From assembly GCA_028023455.1 (NCBI GenBank), contig JAQFVV010000049.1:5982855-6046854 (forward strand): DNA of 64,000 bases, written 5' to 3'. Within the stretch, counting starts at the first letter, position 1; every line of letters starts with the position of its first letter. The position numbers were made by a program, and so were the translations under genes. Shown here piece by piece: positions 35,505 through 47,619 of this stretch. Source of the DNA: Epiperipatus broadwayi. Lineage: Eukaryota > Onychophora > Udeonychophora > Euonychophora > Peripatidae. The notes under the pieces were generated by a model. It worked only from the letters and a program-made list of their open reading frames with translations, was not told where the DNA came from and ran no database searches.

Positions 35505-35592
35505 AGTGTTTTCCTGACAGTTTATGATGATGGTATTTTAGGTGTATTTATAAATTGGAATATTGCCATCATCTAATACAAGTATTGACTGC
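35505..35592 (+). repeat. Terminal module of the tRNA-headed unit, ending at the GATA array
   Basis: This stretch (GTGTTTTCCTGACAGTTTATGATGATGG... to ...CATCATCTAATACAAGTATTGA) matches 58665-58742, the outer end of the palindromic tRNA-headed unit. The large GATA array begins immediately after it. Confidence 0.6.
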
Positions 35593-35595
35593 TTT

Positions 35596-36360
<765 letters not shown>

Positions 36361-36984
36361 AAAATATGAAGAATATATACTGTATATAAAATAAAAAATT
36401 TAGAAAAAATAAGTTTTGTCAGAATAAATTATTATACATTACTATTATAAAATGATGATTGGATAAATAAAATCAAAAAACACATTAATGAAACCTATGC
36501 AGAGGTCAGAGAATAAAGCTAAACTGTTTTCAAGATTGTCAATTTTTATTATACATATAATTTTTAATTTTTTTCACCTTCTGTATGTATAGAATAAAAT
36601 ATACAAATATATCTTATGTAAATCACATACCACTTTTTCTTTTGTTTATAATCTCATATTCTTCTCTTATGTGATACTAAGTGTTGTTTTAATTAATAAT
36701 TTGTTAAGTGAATCATTATGTAAGTAATATATATTAAGGCTATATAACCTTAAGATTATGCACCTAGATGCTAAAGTAAGGACCTTTACAAATCTTGTCT
36801 TTTAAAGTCATTAATCTTTCAACAACAATTTATTTGCATTCTATTTAGGTCTAATTCTAGGTACATAAACAGTTACAATTGAAATCAATTACAACTTATG
36901 AGTTTTTTTTTTTTTATAAGCAAAAGGTGAGTGAGATAGTCTATCAATTAACCAATTCATAAGGTTAAGTTTCAGTATAGCTGA
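36361..36984. other. Unassigned AT-rich stretch
   Basis: No coding frame, RNA gene or repeat was recognised here. Confidence 0.5.
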
Positions 36985-37086
36985 ATCCTTTGAGTAGAGT
37001 TCAATCAAGTTTTGTTCTGGGATAGGGAGCACCTGGATTTAGGCTTTCTGTGGGTACAGACGGTTGAGATAGGTATGGGGATGTGA

Positions 37087-37445
37087 TTAAAGTCTAAACT
37101 GTCCCCATGTCTGGTCCACCAACCAGGGTTGACCAGTGTGTTTATCATCCTCTTTAATTTTACACAGAGTACTGAAGAAGAGTTTATCAATGGGGTCGTC
37201 ACAACCTTTATTGAACGTGACTATACATCTGACTGACAAGATTGAAAAGTTAATAAACGTGGCAAGACGTATCAATGGAATGTTTCTTTTTTCGAATGCA
37301 GGCTTGAGCATGATGTAGGCAGGGTCTGAATTGTTGGTTCTATTCAGTACTAGGTTACATAGGTATGTCCACGATCCACAATAATCAAGAATATGGACCA
37401 TGGGCTCCTCCTGTTTCATGCATAAAGGGCACTTAATTCAGGGAA
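37087..37445 (-). pseudogene. C-terminal part with a CCHC-type zinc knuckle
   Basis: The frame carries IKCPLCMKQEEPMVHILDYC: C-x2-C...H...C spacing, as found at the ends of many reverse transcriptases and in related retroelement proteins. About 90 more codons follow (NLVLNRTNNSDPAYIMLKP... to ...WLVDQTWGQFRL) before a stop at 37087. It lies directly downstream of the Ser/Asn-rich frame, shifted by one phase near 37435. The two were therefore probably one protein, broken by a TAG and a frameshift. The function is not known to me; a retroelement origin is the more likely reading. Confidence 0.5.
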
Positions 37446-37589
37446 ATCTGAGCTTAGAAATCTATTGGAGTAATTTTTGGGGTATGAGAAGCTATCTAGA
37501 GGAAGATTATTGATGCACTTAGCTTCATTGGTTGATGATTTATTTCTAGGTGAAGGTTTAAAGAAGTGAGAGGGTGTTGCTTGAAATTT

Positions 37590-38345
37590 CTAATTAGATG
37601 TGGTTGCAGAATCCATGGGTGTCTTATTTGCCATCAATGATTTTTGGGATGCTTCTAGATCATTAGTTTCAAATCCAATCTCATCAGTAACAAATTCTGG
37701 AGCTTTCTGTAACATTGAACCAAAGTCAACCTTTTCCTTAGTAATTGAAGTTGTAGATAAGTTGGTGTAACTCATTTTTACTGTAGTGGGTTGAGTCATT
37801 TTAGATTTAGAACTGTTCATAGGGAAGTAATCTATTGATTTGTTATTTTTGGAAGTGTTAGTTTTGGAATTTTGAGACTTATCTGGGATAATCTGTAATT
37901 TTGTACTGCCATCTATCTTCTTGTTGGTGAACAAAGTGGGAGATTTGTTGTTGTGAAATTCTTGTTGGGCTTTAGAGAGGGAAATTTTGGGCTGAGAACT
38001 GTTCTCTGAGAGAAAATGTATAGATTTAGTAAATTTGGCTAGGTTAGCTTTAATATTTAGGAAGTTTTCTGCCTTCTGAGAATCATTATCTAACGAAAAA
38101 TTATCTCCGATGGATTTTAAATTTACGTTATGAGAATTTTTGTTTTCCAATGGTGCCACTGTTCCCAAGGTTTTTTCGGGATAACTTTTTTGGTAGTGGC
38201 TCAAAAATTCCAATTCTTTCACCGACGTGTTCATTACGTTGGAATATGTATTATTCGACTCTGAGATTGAGATCGAAATTGGTTTCTCATAGTTTTTCCT
38301 GTCGCTGCAAAGTTTTCCCGCATTCCGGCACTTCTGGAAGCAGCT
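37590..38345 (-). pseudogene. Unidentified Ser/Asn/Lys-rich coding region, N-terminal and middle part
   Basis: The minus-strand frame opens after a stop near 38345 with a Cys-rich start (CFQKCRNAGKLCSDRK), and the first Met of the long frame is at 38234 (214 codons to a TAG at 37590). The body is rich in Ser, Thr, Asn and Lys with no membrane or signal segment, and looks disordered (for example NSKTNTSKNNKSIDYFPMNS). The frame continues without a break of phase past the TAG for another 55 or so codons (KFQATPSHFFKPSPRN...). Base composition is less AT-rich than the flanks. I do not recognise the family. It could be a retroelement ORF or a retroposed host gene. Confidence 0.45.
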
Positions 38346-38451
38346 TTTTGTATCGTAAAGTCATTAATCTTATGTCAAGATTTGTAGAGCTCCTTACTGT
38401 CACACTAGGCGCATAGTCTTAAGTGTTGTTTTGTAAATTTATAATTCAATA

Positions 38452-41400
38452 AAGCCTTTTTAAACATACATTATTATATTTTTTTTAAATATTGAAATTT
38501 ATATTATATTAAAATTTCTTGACATATATAAAATTTCTTAACAAAAAATTAAAAATTATTATATACAAACATTAAATTTCATGTCTGATAGCAGTTTGAG
38601 GAACAATTGCATATACATTTATATTTGTGTCAGTATGTGTGTGTGAGCGAAAGAACATATAGCCCAAATGCAATGTATATTGGCATTTCTAATTCATAAT
38701 TTATTCATGTTATTATTTTATTAAAAGAAAGATCTTCCTCTTTAAACATATGTTTTCAAAGATGAATATAAAATTAAATATAAAATTGGACATATTAACT
38801 ATTTTTATATGACTGGCAAGAAAGTTGTCCATTGATTATTATTTATATTTATTTAGAAACAACATATCTATTCTTATTATTAGCATTTTCAAAATAATTA
38901 CATGAAAAATATATAAAAAATAATAAATATTATTTAAAAACTTGTTCATTAAAATAATGTGAATCTTCGTTTTGCCTGCAAATCACATTTTTTTAATTTC
39001 AGGTTCAGTTTTAAATGTACATAGGCAATTACACAATATGGCACTAAAATGATGTACGATCTAGATCCCAATAAGCTAGGACATTTTTATCTAAAACAAA
39101 GAGCTAAGAAATTATTTGATATAATAGAGATATAATTTTAATTTTTTTAATACCATTTTTACATTATTTATTTTTCAAAAATAGTTTATCTTTTACATAT
39201 AATCTATAAATTCATTATATACCACAATGTTATATGTACCATATAATGAGATTTTTTCATATATTGCATGAACCATACATTCTATGGGACTCCAATGTAT
39301 GTTTCTCCAAATGTTATCTCCATTATTCAGACAAGCAATTACAAACAGTGGTATTTGCAATATTTAACATCATCTTTATAAAGTTGAAAATTTCCCTAAG
39401 TAATAGTCACAAAGTATAATATCCAGTATTTATTTCAATGACTTTTTAATTTTTAGTACAATACAAATATGTACTAATGTAATTAACTGTATCAATTAAT
39501 ATATAATTTTATTCATTGATACTGACATACATAGTCGCTTTTTATGCATTTGATTGAAAATACAATTTTGATAATATCTACTTAAAATAAAAATAAACGA
39601 TATAAAATATTAAATGCTTCATGAAGCTAATTTGTTAGAAGAAACACCATAAAGATAAAAATTCTAACAATTACCATAATAATAAAATAGAAAATTTAAG
39701 CATTTGTAAAATTATTAATTTTAATTTTATTTATAAATTGTAAATGTTTGTGTGTTCACTTAAAAAATAGAGCAAATTTAATGATTCAAAATTATTCTAC
39801 ATAAAATTTTCAATAAATTATATATATAGAAAATTATCTATCCTTATTGACAATATGGTTTTTTTAAAATAATTTCTCCAGCATGATCTCAGAATATCCA
39901 CAGAGAAAGTCTTTCTTTTCTAATAAAAATTAGATTGTGTATTAATTAGTTTTCCAGAATTATTTACTAATAATACTGATATCAATAAAAAACAAAATTA
40001 AAATATGAATTTCTCACTCAGCTTTGAAAAATTGAATTATTGAATATTAATAAAGAAAAAATGTTTTATATTTAATTTAAAATAATAAATATTTCAAAAT
40101 GTGGAGATTTTACTTCAATTTTTTTTAAAAACATGCAGTATTACCTCAGACTATCTATATAAAAGCATTTGCATAAATTTAAATTGAATACTGTTTTTAT
40201 ATTCACAGAACGTTAATAACATTATAATTTCTAATTCAATCTGATAATAACATTTGCATCTATAATCTTTTTTAATATATTAATTTTAAATAAAGTTTTT
40301 AATTAATGTCCGATTTAAAAATACATCTTCATTTGAAATTATTTTTGTGATCTATATCTCTCAAATTTACTTTTAAATCTTTTTCATATTTATTTCAAAG
40401 CATATGCCTAAAGATGATCTACCAGGTTAAATATCTAAAGATTGTCAGAAAAATATTTGTTTGCTTTATGCATATGCATTTTTATGCAAATATATATATT
40501 AAATCATTTTAAATATAAAAAATTTTCAGATATGCCCTCTATGAAATAAACATTTGGAGCCCACAACTCAAAACAGCTACTTCAAAAAGGTACCTCTTTG
40601 ATCTATAGGCTGCAAAGATAATAAATATTGAAACATAAATTAATCCAAATATAGAGTGTGAAATTATATGAGCAAAGATCTTTAAACTGCTTCTAAACAA
40701 CATGTTTATTTTATTTACACAAAGACAGATTAAACATTAGACATTTTTAATCTTAAAAACTCCCAAACACAAATATATTTGATATTTATTTCAGATAGCG
40801 GTATGCACTGAAAATATTTTCATATATATAAAGTACATTTTATTATATGACTTTTTTATTTACAAATGTAATGATTAAAATTGTATATACCTGGAAGTGT
40901 CTATGAATTTATTTTAAAAAATTCATAAAGAAATTCTTTGTACTTTTAATTTTTTATTTCTAAAATATAATTTTTACAAAAAAAAATTATAACAAAAAAA
41001 CTATAAATCATATCATCATTATGAAAAATGCCATTAGAAAGAAAAGTAATTATCTATACTGTGGCATGCACATATATATTGCAGACTATATTATTTTTAT
41101 ACTTTATTAATAAAGTTGGCTTCTGACATCTTTTTATGGATAAATTATGGTGGTATAAGATGCTCTCTCTATATATATATATAATCATTATATCCTTAAT
41201 AATGGTCAAACATAAATTTACAAACCTGATTTACAAACGCAAAGTCTGAATACAAGTACAATTGTTGAAGTATTCTAGAAACAGTCGTAATCATTTACTA
41301 AATTTAAATTTCGGCTAACGGTATGCAACCATTAATTTATTCGTCTATATATAATCAGATAAAGTTAATGTAATAAACAAAAACTTCTGGAATAAACTGT

Positions 41401-42019
41401 ATAATATTTAGAATACTAATGTATAAAAATAAATGGTAGGTATACCCAATTTTACAGCATATCTGACATTCTAAATAGCATTTTATTTAAGAAAAAAAAA
41501 ATCACTGAAGTCGCACAACATTAAGGTTCTCATGAAAATGGTCAACTTTTCATAATTTATAGTTGATAACACAATTATATTGTTTATTTAATAAGTTGTT
41601 TGTCATATTTTATAAAATATATATATTTTTTCTTTATATCGCTTTTCACGAGTAAAATATAAACATTATTAAAGCAAAAACTGTTCATTATAAGTAGTTG
41701 AATGTTTTGCATATACAAATTTAAATTTATCTATAGTATATCATAATTAATTTATCCATAAAATATCACAATTTATTAATTGTGATGTTTTATGGAAAGA
41801 TTTAACAGAAGTGCTTTGACAGTATTTTTATCTTATATGTGGAAAACGATGTGAAGAAAAAAAATTAGAAGCATAATTTATAAATATGGCAAACAATTTA
41901 TTAAATAAAGAATATAATTATTTTAATAAAGATAAATTATGAAAAGTTGTACATAAATGTTGTATGATTTTAATAAGATTTTAAAAAAATTAACTATTAA
42001 ATGATACTCAAGATGGCAA
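38452..42019. other. Unassigned AT-rich stretch (about 3.6 kb)
   Basis: Very AT-rich, with no open frame above about 60 codons and no recognisable element, tRNA-like box or long inverted repeat. It starts just after an AATAAA hexamer on the plus strand (38446-38451). It could be intron or intergenic DNA. Confidence 0.5.
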
Positions 42020-42560
42020 CATGTTATAAGTTAAAACTCTCTATACGTATTGCCACTCACTGCAAGCCAGAGTAATCAATGGATGGCAGAAGGCTTGTGC
42101 ATAAAATCCCCATTTAGTGCCTACTCATCCAATATCCCCAGACTAGTTTCTGGCTTGTGGCCTTCATCAGTCAGGAGCCTTGGATCTGAGAGCACTGCAC
42201 CTAGATCTTAGGATCTAATGCAACCCTCCAGCAGCCACCTTTTATTTCAACTACAAGACTATGAGTCTTAAATTGAAAACACTATAATATTCTCAATCCA
42301 AACTCATTAGCTTATATTGTCATATAGGTCTAAACTCAGTTCAGTACCTATACATTTTGGCATCTTTAGTTCTTTAATAACCATAGTCACTACTATCCTA
42401 TTAGGCAAGATTGGTTTTAAGCCAATAAACATCACATGATCACCATTTCTTATGCTTGCTTATAACTGTTATTAAACAGTCAAAACTCTCTATACATATT
42501 GCCACTCAGTGCACAAGCCTTCTGGCATCCATTGATTACTCTGGCATAGCCAACAAATTT
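42020..42560. repeat. Palindromic repeat, family F (rearranged)
   Basis: The left part is almost identical in order to 20670-20960 (CCACTCACTGCAAGCC, AATCAATGGATGGCAGAAGG, ATCCCCAGACTAGTTTCTGG, CTTAGGATCTAATGCAACCC, CATATAGGTCTAAACTCAGTT). The right part repeats the outer flank (AAACATCACATGATCACC...ACTGTTATTAAACAGTCAAA) and then a short right arm (GCACAAGCCTTCTGGCATCC). Most of the right arm is deleted. Confidence 0.8.
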
Positions 42561-42714
42561 TTTTAACAATCTTACTTTATTTAAATAATAGCCAAAATTC
42601 AAAATATATACTAAGTTTTTGAATCCAAGTCATATAGAGCTGTCATTACAATAAGTCTGTATTTTAGTAAATTCAATTTAATAGCAATACATTTTATCAG
42701 AGTTTATATATATA

Positions 42715-43080
42715 TCAATTAAATATCACTATGAAATACCATGTGGATGTGAAAAAATGTATACTGGTGAGACCAGTCAACCCATTGAAAAGTGATTTCA
42801 GGAACACAATGATGATTAGAAGAGAGAAAAGAGATATGTCTAAGGTAGTAGACCATGTATGTATCAGTGAATATATGTTTAGTTGGAAAAAATACAAAAA
42901 TATTGGATAAGAAAATGTACAAAGAAAATTTAAAAAAGCTGCTCACATGACAATGGTGGACAACCATATAAGTCAACCTAGTGTGAGTCTCAATACTGTA
43001 TGGAAACCACTAATAAAAACTTTGCTCTTAAGAAGGAAAAGTGGAAAAATCAGGAGGAACCTCATAAATATTTGAAATTT
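42715..43080 (+). pseudogene. PLE GIY-YIG endonuclease remnant
   Basis: The frame from about 42729 reads YEIPCGCEKMYTGETSQPIEK, a stop, then FQEHNDD, then VVDHV. This is the GIY-YIG core (Y.IPC.C...Y.GET.) with the following EH and DH elements in the expected order. The second YIG has become YTG. Stops interrupt it at three or more places. It lies some 20-40 bp upstream of a tRNA-headed unit with a PLE-like tail. Confidence 0.75.
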
Positions 43081-43097
43081 TTACTGACTGTTACCTT

Positions 43098-43400
43098 TAG
43101 CAGAACAGTTCAGCTAGTTAGAGCATTTCCTTAAAATTCAATATTCAAGAATATAAGGGTTCAGATTTAATTCCCATGCTTGTACTGTCACTGGTCAGAT
43201 AAGTAATTCTTGAAGAAAATGGAAGAATAATACCTCTTCAGTAGTTATGCATATACTAACCTTTATGCTATTATTAACAGTTAAATGTATTTGGAATATT
43301 AAAATAAAGTTAAATTTTTGTAAAGGCATTCAGTGCTTACATTAGATGATGGAAATAGTTTAATATATAAGTACAACTAAAATACTATTATCACAAACCT
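43098..43400 (+). mobile_element. tRNA-headed unit with a PLE-like tail, single copy
   Basis: The start CAGTTCAGCTAGTTAGAGCA resembles a tRNA D-arm/box A (TAGCTCAGTTGGTTAGAGC), and GGGTTCAGATTTAATTCCC resembles box B with a small insertion. Downstream come a TTGAAGAAAA...CCTCTTCA hairpin, similar to the motif near PLE ends, and a conserved tail with ATTCAGTGCTTACATTAGATGATGG. The same unit occurs twice, head to head, at 58692-59250. It may be a SINE-like element using PLE machinery. Confidence 0.55.
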
Positions 43401-43498
43401 TCAGGAAAACATCACATAACATTTTTTTTTACATTCATTGAATGCTCAAACATGCAAAAGATATTGCTGGAATAGAGTAAGTAACTGAAGCAATTTAT

Positions 43499-45303
43499 TA
43501 TACTGTGATGACCAGTAAAGTCATCATCACAAGTGTATATTTATTAATAAAATTAGATAAATTAGCTACTAGAAAGTAATAAAGGTAAATGGATTAGCTA
43601 CTAAATTTAAAAAAAAAAAGAAGGAAAAAGAAAAAAGTTGAAATTTAAATGTCGAAATTACTTTGGATTTTTGTAATAGTCAGAGAAGGGGAGGGGGGTG
43701 CATAAAGAAATGCGTCTCTTTCTCTCTTTTAAAAAAACGAGTAAGTCAAATACTTGAAAGTTATTTCTATTTATTGTGGGAAAGGGGAAGAGGATGCATA
43801 AAGAAATGCATCTTTTTCTCTCTTTTAAAAAACTATATTGTAACAAGTTAAAATAAATTATAAACATAAATTTTAAAAAATGAATTGTAAACTTTTTAAG
43901 TAAAATTTAAATGTAATATGTAATGTAAAAACAATATGACCATATAAATTAGAAGTGTTAAAGTCTGTTGGACTAATTAAATTTCTCGGACAAAGAAAAC
44001 ATGTATAACAAGGAAAAGCTTATAATTACAGCTCAATTAATTAAAACCTACATTCCAGCCACTAATTAAACAAATAGATTGATAAGAATTCATTGAAAAT
44101 CTAAAACATTAATTAAAAATTTACAAAAACAATGGACAAAAGAAAGACAGTAAGACCAGAGTTATAATTATTATCTGATCATTCCGAGTAGAGATTTTGA
44201 GGAAGCAACACCTGAAAAAAAAAATGAAAGAAGTGCGCGGCTAGTGGCGTTAAAGGGACATGGGTTCATATTCAATCCATCCCACCACTGACTCACTATG
44301 TAAGATCTATGCCTGACCTTCTAGAGAGACCACCACTTCTGTGACTGAACAACTTAAGATCTACCTAAAGAATCGACAAGAAGTAAAAAACTGGAATGAG
44401 AAATAACCCCACAAAATGAGAGAGGAAATCAATCCAGCCGACAGTGAAGGACATACCGTCTCTACAAAAAAGGGATGATCTCCCACTGGACGATAAAGAG
44501 CGCTCGAAAAAAATATCCATGGAAACAACTACAATGAAAACCTAGGTAAAAAGCATGCATGCATTTTAATTTTAATGTTCATAAATAAATCAACAAGGAA
44601 CAATCTTGATAGATTTAGAACTCTACCAAATAGGACTTGAAAGTAACTTTTATATTTGATCTGTTTTACTATGTTTTATTATAGCCACATATTTATATAA
44701 GTGTGTGTTTTTTTTATTATTGTTAACATGTATTTTTTTATATAAAAGTGAGTGTTATTAAACATATTTATTCATAAATTGTGTATACTTGCTTTATTCT
44801 CCTATCACCAAGCTACAACAGGGGGAAAACTGTAATTTAGTGATTAAAGGGTAAGGCTGTTTTTAAAGGTGTTCGTGTGCTGCTTGTTTGTGAGAATCTC
44901 TCAATTATATAAAAATAAATAGCAAATGCTGGACATTTGTAAATTTCTTGGAAATAGTTTTGCTTTGTTCAGCAGCCAAGAGTTATTGGCCGGGAAATAT
45001 AATGCCAAGATAATATGTGTGTATTGCCTCGGGGTTCGGTCACTGGTACAGATATGAAGTTAATTTGTATCTGTATTAGCTCTCTGCTTGCATTGTAATG
45101 GCATTGGTTAAATAAATAAATAAACAATATCCATTACAGTTGGAGGCTAAGCTGGGATATTTCGATTAGCAAAACTGATAATAAAGAAATAAGATAATAA
45201 AGAATAAAAGTTGTAAAAAAATAAATGTATAAAATAAAAGTATAGAAATAAAATAACACTAATAAAATCAAATCAATTCATCCAAATAACCGTGTCCATT
45301 ATA
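43499..45303 (+). repeat. 5' LTR of the Gag-only element
   Basis: The U3 part contains a tandem pair of about 55 bp (43683-43737 and 43777-43832). Each has a purine-rich run, TGCATAAAGAAATGC and a TCTCTTTTAAAAAA end, and they could be paired promoter or enhancer elements. The last 168 bp follow a copy of an LTR end/primer-site junction (about 45131-45163), as if the LTR had been lengthened by internal initiation. Confidence 0.85.
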
Positions 45304-45305
45304 AT

Positions 45306-45323
45306 TGGGGGCCAGTCCAGGAT
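45306..45323 (+). promoter_or_regulatory. Primer-binding site, tRNA-Pro-like
   Basis: TGGGGGCCAGTCCAGGAT lies two bases inside the 5' LTR. It differs at only a few positions from the classical tRNA-Pro primer site of retroviruses and gypsy-like elements. Confidence 0.75.
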
Positions 45324-45704
45324 ATTTTCATGTTTACAAGTTCAGCCCATTTGAATTTGAATATAACAAAATTAATAGTTTATGCAATAATTAATAAACA
45401 AATCAAAAATAGCTTGGTGATAGACAAAAGCAAGAAATAAAATAAAATAATAGAGGGTAAAAGGAGAGAAAGAGAATGTGATATAATTTGGGAAGTTAGG
45501 TTGTAAATTGGAGACAGTTGCAGAAGGGTCTTGAAGGTAGGTGTGAGTGAGTGATGATTAGTGAGTGGGACGGAGAGAGTCGAACAAATGTACCTAGTGT
45601 CAGTGAAATATAAAGTCAATAAAGTAAGATAATCCTATAAGGATAGGATTAGAATAGTAAAGCTGTAGAATAACATATACGTGATTAGTTAGTGTGTGTG
45701 TTAG

Positions 45705-46402
45705 ATGGATTTGATGAACATGAGATCAAAAACAAAAATGGACATTCTAGTGGGTGAAAAAGAAATTAGCAAGGGAATGGAGATGACGGTTGATAGTAAA
45801 AATAAAATAGAAAGCTACCATATAATGGTCATGAAAATAATGGAAGGCCAGCAACAGTTGATTATAGAAATGAGGGAAAGAGAAGAAAGAAATATAAGAG
45901 GGATAGAAGAGTTGGATGAATGACTAAGTAAGAATTTTAGCCAAAGAGTTGAACAAGTAAATAAAAAATGTGAACAAACCTCATATCAGGTGAAGGTTGC
46001 GAATGAAAGGTTGAATCATCAGGAGAAACTACTGGAGAAAATAGAGCAAGTTAAGTTAGAGCAAGGGGAGAAAATTGAAGTAATAAAAGATGAAAACAGA
46101 AAGGCTATAGAAAACATACAACTAGACATAACTCAGCGAACACAGTTGAGAAGATAGAAGTGAGGGTAGAAAGAGGTGAAAATAAAATAGAAAATATACC
46201 AGAGATGACCAAAGCTAACAATAAAGAACAAGAAAGCACAAGCAAGTACTTGCAAATAAGTAGTGAAAGTCATAATGTAGAACAGATGCTCATAGGCACA
46301 GAAAGAAAGACTGTCGAGCAGGTTGCAGAGTTGTTGAATGCATTTGACAGCACTAGGCCTAATTACAAGGTGGAGGATCGGGGATTTAAACCCCAGCAAT
46401 GA
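45705..46402 (+). pseudogene. Gag-like coiled-coil protein, broken
   Basis: Translation from the ATG at 45705 gives a Glu/Lys-rich, Met-rich N-terminus (MDLMNMRSKTKMDILVG), a TGA at 45921, then in the same phase LSKNFSQRVEQVNKKCEQTS and a long heptad-like stretch (NHQEKLLEKIEQVKLEQGEK, IEVIKDENRKAIENIQLDIT). Near 46150 the phase changes to RVERGENKIENIPEMTKANN and ends at 46402 after a YKVEDRGFKPQQ segment. The high coiled-coil content at the position after the primer site suits a Gag of long-LTR gypsy-like elements in invertebrates. No CCHC nucleocapsid box follows. Non-functional as it stands. Confidence 0.6.
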
Positions 46403-47603
46403 TCTGCACATAGGGAGAATGCAATACAATCCTCATCATGATTATTGGGAAGGAAACCAGGCATTTCCTGATAGATAAGAAAGCACCAAAATGTCCGAAC
46501 AGACCGGAAGAGGTTCAAATATAAATTACCCAGGTGAGCAAGCCTACTCTAGTGGACATCGGAACATTGCTCCAGTTCCAAGAACAAGTGGAAATATATA
46601 TGGTAAAAGGCATGATAAGAAGCCTCCAGATAAAAACTAAGGAAAATAAATGAATGGATATGTCGGTTCGATCAAACAATAATGTCATAGGATCACGAGA
46701 AATAAAATTGTTTTTTTTAGACATATGACAGGTGGGGCAAATTGTCTCACAACAAATGATTAAAGTTACAATAATAAGCAAAAAAAGTAGTGTTCACGGA
46801 GTGAAATCAATGATAAACTTAATGCACATTTATGTGCAGTCAAGCACAGCAAGATAAATGTAAATAAAAGTAATAACAAAAAAAAAGGAAAAGAAATCTA
46901 TAAATAAGTTATTCGTATAACAGTCTGTCAATTATAAATGCAGATATAATTAACAAATAAATAAAAATAAAATTAGAAATAAGAATCATTTAGGCTCATT
47001 AAAGAGCCAGTTAATAATTAATAAATATAAAATAAATGAACAATAGTGATAATACTTAAATGATAGATATCACTGATAGGTGTATGAGGTTGCAGATTGA
47101 GGCATATATGTGTGTGGGTATGCATTATGTTTGGGTCATATTTTGAGCTTGATTCAGCAGTCTCTTCGCTAACTGTAGATTCTCATGGCTTACAGTGGTA
47201 AACTTTTAAATGAAGTGCCAGTAAGAATCCTGGACTCATTATATAATAAGAATTAGTGTCTCAAAATAAATAAATAAAGAAATAAGAATTTGTTGTTTGC
47301 GCAAGATGAACAGGCAGTAGAAATATCCTGCTGTTCACACGCTTTAAACCCTTTTATGTTTTTGATAAAGTTAAGTCATGCCATGGTCTTGTATGCATAG
47401 AGATTAAATTGGTTGATCAGCCAAAATCGATCAGAATGAATTGTGTAGTTTTACCTAGCTGTCTCTCTGCAGTCATCCTCATCATCATCATCACTCATCA
47501 TGATAGAGTGGAAAAGTATGTAATAAAAGCAGAAGTAAGGGTTGAAAGCAAAAAATTAAAATAAGCTCTCATCTCAGACTAAGATTCGACCCGAATTTAA
47601 TTC
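46403..47603 (+). other. Interior of the Gag-only element, non-coding remainder
   Basis: Scattered short frames only. No DTG protease, FADD/YIDD reverse transcriptase or DDE integrase signature was found in any frame. The distance from the Gag-like end to the polypurine tract is only 1.2 kb, too short for a Pol gene, so Pol has been deleted. Confidence 0.7.
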
Positions 47604-47619
47604 TCAAAAACGGGCGGAG
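47604..47619 (+). promoter_or_regulatory. Polypurine tract of the Gag-only element
   Basis: TCAAAAACGGGCGGAG abuts the start of the 3' LTR (TGTAATGTGAC). The position and purine content are as expected for plus-strand priming, although two pyrimidines interrupt it. Confidence 0.65.

Noticed and set aside
38150-38451. Plus-strand 88-codon frame with an AATAAA about 30 bp downstream, a possible last exon
   Set aside because: No recognisable protein similarity. The minus strand has the longer and more protein-like frame, and AATAAA is frequent in such AT-rich DNA.
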